Translations under genes and position numbers: made by a program
NCBI GenBank assembly: GCA_038240075.1
Contig: JBBSEC010000005.1
Coordinates: forward strand, 1-64,000
Reading direction: 5' to 3'
DNA: 64,000 nucleotides
Source of the DNA: DATBAK01 sp038240075
GTDB taxonomy: Bacteria > Actinomycetota > Acidimicrobiia > IMCC26256 > PALSA-610
The notes under the pieces: generated by a model
Database searches by the model: none
Told to the model about the DNA's origin: nothing
Seen by the model: only the letters and a program-made list of their open reading frames with translations
Part shown: positions 56,589-64,000 of the stretch, piece by piece
Position numbering within the stretch: the stretch's first letter is position 1
How the letters are laid out: each line of letters begins with the position of its first letter

Positions 56589-58418
56589 ATGACGAACGTC
56601 GACATGGTGCGCCTGGCCGGGAGCCGGCAGCGCCTGAGCGAGCACCCGACCGTCGATCCGGTGACGGCGGAAGTCATCCGCGGCGGCATGGAGACCATCT
56701 GCTTCGAGATGGCGATGTACGTGTCGCGCACCGCGACCACACCGATCCTGAACCAGAGCAACGAACGCAACGCCACCATCCTCGACGCGCAAGGTCGGCT
56801 CGCCGCGCTGTCGGTCGGCATCCCGCAGTTCATGCTGACGTCGACGCTGCCGGTGCGCTTCGCGCTCGAGTTCCTCGGCATCGCCGAGTTCCGCGAGGGC
56901 GACGTGTTCGTCGCCAACGACCCGTACCACGGCGGCGGCCATCTCCCCGACTACAACGTGTTCGCGCCCGTGTTCGCCGACGACGGCAACGGTGGGCGCC
57001 GCATGGTGCTCATCGCCAGCATCCAGTGCCACCACGGCGACACCGGCGGCGCGGTGCCAGGCGGCTACAACGTCACCGCGGCCGACATCTGGGGCGAGGG
57101 CGTGCGCTGGCCGGTCGTCAAGGTGATCGACCGCGGGGTCGAGCGTCGCGACGTGCTCTACGCGCTGCAGGCCAACAACCGCATCCCCGACTACATCGGC
57201 GACCTGCGCGCGCAGATCGGATCCGCGCAGCTCGGCGTGCAGCGGCTCTCCGACATCCTCGACCACCACGGCGTGGTGACCGTCGAAGAGTCGGTCGACT
57301 ACATGATCGACTACGCGGCCCGCCGGTTCCGCGAAGAGGTCACCGAGTGGCCCGACGGTGCGTACGAAGCCGACGCCTACGTCGACCACGATCCGCTCGG
57401 CAATCCCGATGTGCACCTTCACGTGAAGATCACGGTCGACGGCCACAAGCTCACGATCGACTACTCGGGCAGCGACACGCGCCCCGAGCTGCAGGCGTGG
57501 TCGACCTACGGCAACACGCGCGGGTACACGATCGGTCAGATCGCATCGATGATGGACCCGGAGATCCCGAAGAACGAAGGCTTCTTCGATCAGATCGGGC
57601 TCGTCGTCCCGCAGGGTTGCGTGCTCAATCCCCCGCCGGGCCGTCCGGTGAGCGCGGGCACGCACCATCCCGGCGCCGACGTCGGTGAGGTCATCGCGGT
57701 CGCGATGCAGCACGTGCTCCCCGACAAGGCCGTGCCGCAGACCTACAAGACGGGTATCCCCACGATCATCGTCGGCGTCGACCCGAAGACCGGGCAACGC
57801 TTCACCGACCACTCCGCCGAGGTCTACGCCGGCTGGTGCAACGCCGCGAAGGGCATGGACGCGTGGGGTGCGCTCAACGCGTCGTTCGGCAATCTCTGGA
57901 AGGCGACGGCGGAGATCAACGAGAGCCTGTTCCCGCACGTGCAGTGGGGCCGCGACTACCGCACCGACTCCGGCGGCGCCGGGGAGTGGCGCGGCATCTG
58001 CGGCAGTCACTACGAGAAGGAAGTGCGCGTCGACGCGACCGTCTACACGTACGTCGTCGGCATGAAGTACCCGATGCCGGGCATCTGCGGCGGCCAGAAC
58101 GGCTCACCGAACGAGATGATCATCCGCTACGGATCCGACGATCCCTACCGCGTCGCGCACACCGCGAACTACGTGCCGATCGCCGCAGGCGAACGGATCA
58201 TGTTCGACTACGGCGGCGGTGGCGGTTGGGGCAATCCCCTCGATCGCGATCCGCAGGCGGTGCTCGACGACGTGCTCGACGAGTACGTGAGCATCGACGG
58301 TGCGCGCCGCGACTACGGCGTCGTCATCTCCGGCTCGCTCGAGGACCTCACCGTCGCGATCGACACCGAGGCCACCCACGCCCTCCGCTCCGAGATGCGC
58401 AGTATCTCGCAGCCATGA
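56589..58418 (+). CDS. Hydantoinase B/oxoprolinase-family subunit
   Basis: 609 residues from ATG 56589. The HyuB/OplB family is recognised by EVIRGGMETICFEMAMYVSRTATTP, ANDPYHGGGHLPDYNVFAPVF, GTHHPGADVGEVIAVAMQ and the Gly-rich end GGGGGWGNPLDRDPQAVLDDV. With HyuA it forms an ATP-dependent amidohydrolase or, in related systems, an acetone or acetophenone carboxylase. The substrate here is unknown. It shares the palindromic operator with the divergent acyl-CoA synthetase, and its stop overlaps the next gene (ATGA). Confidence 0.9.
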   Translation: MTNVDMVRLAGSRQRLSEHPTVDPVTAEVIRGGMETICFEMAMYVSRTATTPILNQSNERNATILDAQGRLAALSVGIPQFMLTSTLPVRFALEFLGIAEFREGDVFVANDPYHGGGHLPDYNVFAPVFADDGNGGRRMVLIASIQCHHGDTGGAVPGGYNVTAADIWGEGVRWPVVKVIDRGVERRDVLYALQANNRIPDYIGDLRAQIGSAQLGVQRLSDILDHHGVVTVEESVDYMIDYAARRFREEVTEWPDGAYEADAYVDHDPLGNPDVHLHVKITVDGHKLTIDYSGSDTRPELQAWSTYGNTRGYTIGQIASMMDPEIPKNEGFFDQIGLVVPQGCVLNPPPGRPVSAGTHHPGADVGEVIAVAMQHVLPDKAVPQTYKTGIPTIIVGVDPKTGQRFTDHSAEVYAGWCNAAKGMDAWGALNASFGNLWKATAEINESLFPHVQWGRDYRTDSGGAGEWRGICGSHYEKEVRVDATVYTYVVGMKYPMPGICGGQNGSPNEMIIRYGSDDPYRVAHTANYVPIAAGERIMFDYGGGGGWGNPLDRDPQAVLDDVLDEYVSIDGARRDYGVVISGSLEDLTVAIDTEATHALRSEMRSISQP

Positions 58419-60493
58419 GCACCGGGTACCGGGTGGGCGTCGATGTGGGCGGCACGTTCACCGACATCATCTGTGTGACGCCCGAGGGCGAGATCGTCCT
58501 CGACAAGACGCCCACGACGCTCGACGACCAGTCGACCGGCGTCATGAACGGCCTGACGCAGCTCAGCCAGCGGTTCGGCATGTCGCTCACCGATCTCTGC
58601 AGCCGGCTCGACATCCTCGTGCACGGCACGACAACGGCCGACAACACGATGATCGAGATGAACGGTGCCGCGACCGGGCTGCTCGTCACCGAGGGCCACC
58701 GCGACGAGATCGAGTTCCGCCGCTGCCACAAGGAAGAGATCTGGGATCCCTCGGCCACCGGTCCCCTGCCGATCGCACGGCGACGGGCGCGGATCCCGAT
58801 CCCCGAGCGCGTCGACTACGAAGGCAATGTCCTGCGCGCGCTCGACGAAGACGCGGTGCGCCGCGGCGTCCGCCGGTTGAAGGCGCTCGGCGTGCGTTCG
58901 ATCGCGGTGATGTACCTGTTCTCGTTCGTCAATCCCACGCACGAGCGCCGCACCCGCGAGATCGTGCTCGAGGAGTTCCCCGACGTCGAGCACATCTCCC
59001 TCTCGCACGAGGTGATGCCCCGCGGTCCCGAGTACGAGCGCGTCTCCACCACCTTGGTGAACGCGTACGTCGCGCCGCGGATCGCGAGCTACGTCGGTCA
59101 GCTCGAAGAGAAGCTGCGGCGCGGCGGCTACGGCGGCCCGCTGCTGATCATGCAGTCGACCGGCGGCGTGATGCCCCCTGAGTATGTCTCTCGGCGCGCG
59201 GTCTCACTGCTCGCATCGGGCCCGACCGGCGGCGTGATGGGCGCGACCGTCGCGGCCGACAAGGCCGGCATCAACCAGTTCATCGCCGTCGACATGGGCG
59301 GCACCAGCTTCGACCTGTGCCTCGTGCGCGACGGCCAACCGGAGATCAAGACCGACTGGAACTGGCGCTACCGCTATTACATCGGGCTGCCGATGGTCGA
59401 CGTGCAGAGCGTCGGCGCCGGCGGCGGGTCGATCGCAAGGGTGCGCCAGGGCGCGCTGCTCGTCGGACCGGAGTCGGCGGGATCGGTCCCCGGTCCCGTC
59501 TGCTACGGACGGGGCGGCACCGCGCCCACTGTCACCGACGCCGACGCCGTGCTCGGGTACCTGCCGAGCGCGAGCTTCGCGGGCGGGCGCATGCACCTCG
59601 ACGTCGAGGCCGCGCGCGACGCGATCCGCACGCAGGTCGCCGAGCCGCTCGGGATGGATGCCGTCGAGGCGGCGTGGGGCATCGAGCGAATCGTGAACTC
59701 CAACATGGCCAACGCGACCCGCAAGGTGCTCGCCGGTCACGGCGCCGACCCCCGCGAGCTGTCACTGATCGCGTACGGCGGGAACGGCCCGGTGCACGCG
59801 TGGGCGATCGCGGCCGAGCTCGGCATCGACCGCATCGTCGTGCCGAAGGCGGCACCCGCGTTCTCGGCCCTCGGTGTGCTCGTCGCCGACTACGTCGTCG
59901 ATGTCGTGCGCGCGTACGTGACCCCGCTCTCACAGGTCGACCTGTCGCGCCTGCGCGCGCTCATGTCGGAGGTGCTCGACGAGACCCGCAAGGAGCTGGA
60001 GCCCACGGGTCTTCCCGACGACGGCGTCGAGCGCGCCCTGTTCGCGCAGATGTGCTACCCGGGCCAGAACTTCGACATGAGCGTGCCGGTGCCCGAAGGC
60101 CCCGAGCTGGCCGAGGGCGGGCTCCTCGACCTCGCCGAGCGCTTCCACGATCAGCACCAGTCGCAACGCGGCTTCTCGTTCCGCAACCAGCAGCCGCTGC
60201 TGCGGGGCGTCCGGCTCGTGGCCAAGGGCCGCACACCGAAGCCGGATCGCCTCGCGCAACGCGGCACCGCCGGCACGGGTGACACCGCGGCGACCGCGCT
60301 CACGGGCACGCGGCCCGCGTACTTCGGGACCGAGTTCGTCGACACCCCGGTGCACTCGGGCCCCGCGTTGGAGCCCGCAGCCGAGATCCGCGGTCCGGCC
60401 CTGATCGAAGAGCCGTTCACCGTGGTCGTCGTGCCACCGGGCACGACCGCGCGTCTCGACGATCTCGGGAACTACGTGCTGCAGAGCTCGTGA
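58415..60493 (+). CDS. Hydantoinase A/oxoprolinase-family subunit
   Basis: 692 residues from ATG 58415, overlapping HyuB by 4 bp. The N-terminal actin-like ATP-binding region begins VGVDVGGTFTDIICV, continues with LDILVHGTTTADNTMIE, and the second half shows VAVDMGGTSFDL (IAVDMGGTSFDLCLV) and YGRGGTAPTVTDADAVLGYL. HyuA usually supplies ATP hydrolysis and the metal site for ring opening or carboxylation. Together with HyuB it may carboxylate a ketone or open a cyclic amide in the pathway next to it. Confidence 0.9.
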   Translation: MSTGYRVGVDVGGTFTDIICVTPEGEIVLDKTPTTLDDQSTGVMNGLTQLSQRFGMSLTDLCSRLDILVHGTTTADNTMIEMNGAATGLLVTEGHRDEIEFRRCHKEEIWDPSATGPLPIARRRARIPIPERVDYEGNVLRALDEDAVRRGVRRLKALGVRSIAVMYLFSFVNPTHERRTREIVLEEFPDVEHISLSHEVMPRGPEYERVSTTLVNAYVAPRIASYVGQLEEKLRRGGYGGPLLIMQSTGGVMPPEYVSRRAVSLLASGPTGGVMGATVAADKAGINQFIAVDMGGTSFDLCLVRDGQPEIKTDWNWRYRYYIGLPMVDVQSVGAGGGSIARVRQGALLVGPESAGSVPGPVCYGRGGTAPTVTDADAVLGYLPSASFAGGRMHLDVEAARDAIRTQVAEPLGMDAVEAAWGIERIVNSNMANATRKVLAGHGADPRELSLIAYGGNGPVHAWAIAAELGIDRIVVPKAAPAFSALGVLVADYVVDVVRAYVTPLSQVDLSRLRALMSEVLDETRKELEPTGLPDDGVERALFAQMCYPGQNFDMSVPVPEGPELAEGGLLDLAERFHDQHQSQRGFSFRNQQPLLRGVRLVAKGRTPKPDRLAQRGTAGTGDTAATALTGTRPAYFGTEFVDTPVHSGPALEPAAEIRGPALIEEPFTVVVVPPGTTARLDDLGNYVLQSS

Positions 60494-60562
60494 CCCGAAG
60501 GCATGGCGTCGGGGACGACTGCTCGGTAGTGTCCGCGGTTCGAACCGACTTGGGGGTCGACC

Positions 60563-61060
60563 GTGGCCAACCCGCTCATCACCGCGGCTCTCGTGCGCGA
60601 CCGCACTCGCTCACTCGAGACCGAATCGAAGAATCGCCGGGAGGCCGCCGACGTCGTCATCGGGCACCTCAAGGCCGTGCGACTCTTCTCGACGTGCACG
60701 CGCAAGGAACTGCGCGCGATCGCGAAGTCGGCGAAGATCACGAACGTCAAGCAGGGCGCGCAGATCATCACCGAAGGCGACGACGGGAACACGATGTACG
60801 TGCTGCTTGCCGGCACCGCGCGCGTGTCTCGCAGCGGTCGGAAGCTCGCGACCGTCGGACCGGGTGTCGCGTTCGGCGAGCTCGCGTTGCTCAGCAAGGG
60901 GCCGCGCACGGCGACCGTCGTCGCGGTCTCCGACATGGAGGTCGCGATCATCACGCGTCGCAAGCTGACGCGTGTGCTCGAAGAGGCCCCGGACTTCGCG
61001 CGCAAGTTGCTCGAGGCGCTCGCCGACATGGTGCGCGAGAACGACAAGAAGCTCGTCTGA
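60563..61060 (+). CDS. Cyclic-nucleotide-binding domain protein (second copy)
   Basis: 165 residues from GTG 60563. A helical N-terminal stretch (1-45) precedes a cNMP-binding beta-roll (about 45-150) with the phosphate cassette GVAFGELALLSKGPRTATV and a final helix ending in Lys-rich residues. There is no DNA-binding domain. It is a paralogue of the protein at 14864-15289, being similar from FxxC onward (RELRAIAKSAKI versus DREVRSLAQRAEQV). Position suggests it modulates the hydantoinase or GMC genes, which flank it. Confidence 0.82.
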   Translation: MANPLITAALVRDRTRSLETESKNRREAADVVIGHLKAVRLFSTCTRKELRAIAKSAKITNVKQGAQIITEGDDGNTMYVLLAGTARVSRSGRKLATVGPGVAFGELALLSKGPRTATVVAVSDMEVAIITRRKLTRVLEEAPDFARKLLEALADMVRENDKKLV

Positions 61061-61091
61061 CCCGAGCCGTCGCGACCGGGAACGGTCGCGG

Positions 61092-61658
61092 ATGAGCGGA
61101 TACCTCTCCGCCGACGACGCCCGGATGCTCGCGGTCGCCGTCGACCGGCTCATCCCACCGTCGGGCCCGCACCCCGGCGCCGCCGCGCTCGGCGTCGTCG
61201 ACTACATCGACGGGCTCCTCGGCGCCTTCCTCGTCGATCCGCCGCGCATCTTCGCCGGCGGACCGTTCTCCGGCCGCGCCGGCGGCGAGGCGTCGTTCGA
61301 GAGCTTCCTGCCCCTCCGACCGCAGGAAGAGCTCGCGTGGCGCACGCGCATCGAGGGCTCGCAGGAGCGGCCCGAACGCGAGTTCAACGGCCCGGTGCGC
61401 GGGTGGCAGGAGATCTACCGCTCGGGCATCGACGCGCTCGGTACCGACTTCGATCGGGTCGACGGCGACGAGCAGGATCGGCGGCTGCACACCGACGCGG
61501 AGTTCCACACGCTGCTCTACGCCCACGCCAACGAGGGTTGCTACGGGGCACCCGAATACGGGGGCAACCGCGACGGGCGCGGTTGGGCCGCGATCGGCTA
61601 TCCCGGGGACTCGCAGCCACGCGGCTACACCGACGAAGAAGTCAGTGGGCGCGCGTAG
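61092..61658 (+). CDS. Gluconate 2-dehydrogenase subunit 3-like small subunit
   Basis: 188 residues from ATG 61092. The family is recognised by DDARMLAVAVDRLIPPSGPHPGA near the N terminus and the Asn/Gly/Trp-rich end (GCYGAPEYGGNRDGRGWAAIGYPG). In gluconate and related dehydrogenases subunit 3 keeps the flavin subunit stable and competent for export. There is no twin-arginine signal in this copy, so it may stay in the cytoplasm. Its TAG overlaps the GTG of the GMC gene by one base, so the two are made together. Confidence 0.82.
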   Translation: MSGYLSADDARMLAVAVDRLIPPSGPHPGAAALGVVDYIDGLLGAFLVDPPRIFAGGPFSGRAGGEASFESFLPLRPQEELAWRTRIEGSQERPEREFNGPVRGWQEIYRSGIDALGTDFDRVDGDEQDRRLHTDAEFHTLLYAHANEGCYGAPEYGGNRDGRGWAAIGYPGDSQPRGYTDEEVSGRA

Positions 61659-63355
61659 TGGCCGAGGTCGACTGCAACGCGGTCATCATCGGCTCGGGAC
61701 CGGGCGGCGCGACCGCGGCCGACGTGCTCACGGCCGCGGGTTGGTCGGTCATCATCCTCGAAAAGGGCCCGAATCACTTCCTCGATCTCGAGCCGCCGTT
61801 CGCGTTGAACGGGCATCTCTCGAACGACGAGATCAAGCACTTTCGCCGCTACTTCCTCGGTCCTGATCCCTTCCTCGAACCGCGCACGTTCCGCAACTCG
61901 GTCGAGCAGGGCGAGCGCACCTACACGGGTGGCGTCAACAACATGCCGACCGGGGTCGGAGGCGCGGGCTTCCACGCCGACGCCAAGCTGCCGCGATTCC
62001 GTGAGGTCGATTTCCACGTCGCGTCGGAGCTGGGACCGTTCGAAGGCGCCGACCTCGTCGACTGGCCCTTCGGCTACGACGAGCTCGAGCCCTACTACGC
62101 CGAAGCCGAGCGCCTCATCGGTGTCGCGGGCGCGGCCGACGAGAACCCGTTCGCGTCGTGGCGCGCCGATCCCTACCCGATGCCGCCGGGGGCCGACATG
62201 TACGGCGCGATCCTCACGAGCGACGCGGCCCGTGAGCTCGGGTACCACCCGTACCGCGCGCCGACCGGTGTGAACAGCGTCGAGTACGACGGCCGGCCCG
62301 CGTGCAACAACTGCGGCTTCTGCGCGAACTACGGCTGCCCGATCGACGCGAAGGGCGATCCGATCGCGCCGCTCCGCAACGCGCTCCGCACCGGTCGGTG
62401 CGAGATCCGGCCCGAGAGCTACGTCAGCGACATCCTCCTCGACGCGTCGGCGAAGCGCGCCCGTGGTGTGCGCTACATCGATGCGGCCGGCGACGCGCAC
62501 GAGCTGTCGGCGGCGTTCGTGATCGTCGCCGGCGGTGCGTTCGAGACGCCGCGCCTGCTCTTGCGCAGCGGAGTCGGCAACTCGTCGGATCTCGTCGGCC
62601 GGTACCTGATGTTCCACTTCCAGACGTTTGGCATCGGCTCGTTCGACCACCCGCTGCACGCGCATCGAGGACGCGCGGTCACGCACATCCACGACGATCA
62701 CATGGTCCCCGACGCGGCGAGCCTCGCCTTCGCCAAGGAGCACGACCTCCCCTACTTCCGCTCCGGCCTCACCGAGCACGGCGGCGGCGGGAGCCCGATC
62801 ATGGAAGGCATGTATTCGCCACCCGGACCCGGCCACACGCAGGCGATGCTCTCGTCGATGATGCGCGAACGGTTGTGGGCGTTCACGATCCAGGGCGAGG
62901 ACCTGCCGCAGGCGTCGAACCGCGTCGACCTCGACCCGACCGTGCGCGACTGGCGCGGCTTTCCCGCGGGCCGGGTCACCTACGAGCCGCACCGCCACGA
63001 GCTGGTCGCGTCGGAGTACTACGGCCCGAAGCTCACCCAGGTCCTCACGCGCGCAGGCGCGCAATGGACGTTCACCGCGACCTCGCCGCCGCTCCCGGGC
63101 TCGCGGGGCGCGGCGATCTCACCGTCGCCGAACTCGAAGCACGTCATCGGTACGTGCCGCATGGGCACGGACCCCCGCACCAGCGTCGTCGATCCGTGGC
63201 AGCGGTTCCACGACGTCGAGAACCTCGTGTGCACCGACTCGTCGGTGTTCCCGACCTCGACCGGCTACGGACCGACCCTCACGATCGTCGCGCTCGCCAT
63301 CCGGGCCAGCCGGGCGCTCGCCGACCTGGCGCCCCTCCGCTCGATCCGGCCGTGA
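61658..63355 (+). CDS. GMC-family flavoprotein oxidoreductase (large subunit)
   Basis: 565 residues from GTG 61658. The FAD-binding motif AVIIGSGPGGATAADVL is near residues 7-23, the second FAD segment NNMPTGVGGAGFHADA follows, and the C-terminal part carries CRMGTDPRTSVVDPW and SSVFPTSTGYGPTLTIVALA, with the usual GMC catalytic-site region. Cys residues in NCGFCANYGCPID hint at a metal or [Fe-S] site. With the small subunit at 61092-61658 it may oxidise a hydroxyl or sugar-like substrate. It is followed, with GTGA overlap, by a HAD phosphatase. Confidence 0.9.
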   Translation: MAEVDCNAVIIGSGPGGATAADVLTAAGWSVIILEKGPNHFLDLEPPFALNGHLSNDEIKHFRRYFLGPDPFLEPRTFRNSVEQGERTYTGGVNNMPTGVGGAGFHADAKLPRFREVDFHVASELGPFEGADLVDWPFGYDELEPYYAEAERLIGVAGAADENPFASWRADPYPMPPGADMYGAILTSDAARELGYHPYRAPTGVNSVEYDGRPACNNCGFCANYGCPIDAKGDPIAPLRNALRTGRCEIRPESYVSDILLDASAKRARGVRYIDAAGDAHELSAAFVIVAGGAFETPRLLLRSGVGNSSDLVGRYLMFHFQTFGIGSFDHPLHAHRGRAVTHIHDDHMVPDAASLAFAKEHDLPYFRSGLTEHGGGGSPIMEGMYSPPGPGHTQAMLSSMMRERLWAFTIQGEDLPQASNRVDLDPTVRDWRGFPAGRVTYEPHRHELVASEYYGPKLTQVLTRAGAQWTFTATSPPLPGSRGAAISPSPNSKHVIGTCRMGTDPRTSVVDPWQRFHDVENLVCTDSSVFPTSTGYGPTLTIVALAIRASRALADLAPLRSIRP

Positions 63356-64000
63356 GCGTCGCAGCCCCGCGCGAGGATGCCCGGGTGCAGCCGACCGCCG
63401 TCCTCTTCGACTTCTACGGGACCCTCGCCGAGTCCGACGGCACCGGGCTGCGCGTCGCCGACGTGCTCACCGAGCACGGCTACGAGCTTCCCGACGACGT
63501 CGCCCGCCGGTACTGGCAGGACGGGCTCGACGGCATCGAGCACGACGAGCACTCCGTCTCCCGGGAGCACTACGTCGCGTGGCAGACGCAGCGCATGCAC
63601 GGCCTGCTCGGCGAGTGCGGCGTCGAGCCCGCCGTCGCAGACGTGATCATCGCCCGGCTCCAGGCCGCGTCCGCGCGGCCGAAGATGCGTGCCTACGACG
63701 ACGCCGCCGAGGTGCTCACGAGCCTGCGCGCGGAGGGGGTCGTCGTCGCGGTCTGCTCCAACTGGGACTGGGATCTCGCCGAAGCGGTCGCCGAAGCCGG
63801 GCTCACGGATCACGTCGACGTGCTCATCTCGTCGGCTTGGGTCGGTGCCCGCAAACCGCACACCCGCATCTACGCGCGTGCGCTCGACGAGCTCGGCCTC
63901 GCGCCCGACGCGGTGCTGTTCGTGGGCGACACCTGGAACTGCGACGTCGACGGACCGCTCGCGCACGGGATGCGCCCGGTCTACGTCCGCCGCAGCCACC
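63352..64000 (+). CDS. HAD-family hydrolase, cut by the window end
   Basis: At least 216 residues from GTG 63352, overlapping the GMC stop as GTGA. The HAD motif I is DFYGTL (nucleophile Asp in VLFDFYGT), motif II is SNWD, motif III is Lys in ARKPHTR, and motif IV is GDTWNCDVDG. A helical cap lies between motifs I and II. It is a phosphatase or dehalogenase of unknown substrate; haloacid dehalogenase-like enzymes of this layout are common. The frame is open at the window end, so its length is unknown. Confidence 0.85.
   Translation, partial: MSVAAPREDARVQPTAVLFDFYGTLAESDGTGLRVADVLTEHGYELPDDVARRYWQDGLDGIEHDEHSVSREHYVAWQTQRMHGLLGECGVEPAVADVIIARLQAASARPKMRAYDDAAEVLTSLRAEGVVVAVCSNWDWDLAEAVAEAGLTDHVDVLISSAWVGARKPHTRIYARALDELGLAPDAVLFVGDTWNCDVDGPLAHGMRPVYVRRSH

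Overview
The window is a GC-rich, gene-dense stretch of chromosome from an actinobacterium. F420-type luciferase-like oxidoreductases, a murT-gatD pair, several ECF sigma factors, cytochromes P450, GTG starts and many leaderless-looking promoters all fit Actinobacteria. A secreted protein with GGVFxFGDAxYxGS-type repeats and abundant acyl-CoA metabolism suggest Acidimicrobiia, but this is inferred without a database search. The first ~115 bases are GC homopolymer junk, typical of a contig edge. No prophage, insertion sequence, CRISPR array or rRNA was seen; there is one tRNA (Cys).

Layout. 1-1.7 kb: end of a Flp/Tad-like pilus locus (CpaE-like ATPase, SAF/CpaB protein). 1.8-9.7 kb: small HTH protein, SDR, two paralogous F420 LLM oxidoreductases around a zinc alcohol dehydrogenase, a degenerate histidine-kinase-like membrane protein and a secreted protein. 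9.7-12.9 kb: murT-gatD with a P450 coupled to it. 13-24.8 kb: ArsB/SLC13-like permease, VOC and cNMP proteins, lipoproteins, an ECF sigma/anti-sigma set, a second ECF with a membrane-anchored Asp-box protein, plsY, yihY and a serine hydrolase. 24.8-34.8 kb: tandem crcB genes under a fluoride riboswitch, tRNA-Cys, an ABC-2 exporter, lipoproteins and a GGDEF-EAL protein. 34.9-42.9 kb: a beta-oxidation-like operon (thiolase-like/DUF35 fusion, thiolase, enoyl-CoA hydratase, SDR), an MFS permease and a P450. 43-48.9 kb: secreted phospholipase-C-like protein, repeat protein, MerR remnant, Nudix, methyltransferase. 49-64 kb: paired acyl-CoA dehydrogenases, LLM protein, phosphotransferase, ABC-F, acyl-CoA synthetase, hydantoinase B/A, cNMP protein, GMC oxidoreductase with its small subunit, and a HAD hydrolase cut by the window end.

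How it works together. The acyl-CoA synthetase, dehydrogenases, hydratase, hydroxyacyl dehydrogenase-like SDR and thiolases could form a degradation route for a branched or cyclic (steroid- or terpenoid-like) acid, with the P450s and F420 enzymes doing oxidations. A 16-bp palindrome (CTGACRTCRGCGTCAG) upstream of both the dehydrogenase pair and the divergent acyl-CoA synthetase/hydantoinase promoters suggests one regulator controls them; a separate KstR-like site precedes one F420 enzyme.

Four genes look damaged: two by single-base shifts (24.8-25.7 kb and 30.0-31.2 kb) and two by internal deletions (methyltransferase at 22.8-23.3 kb, MerR regulator at 45.9-46.5 kb). Whether these are real pseudogenes or assembly errors cannot be settled from the sequence alone.
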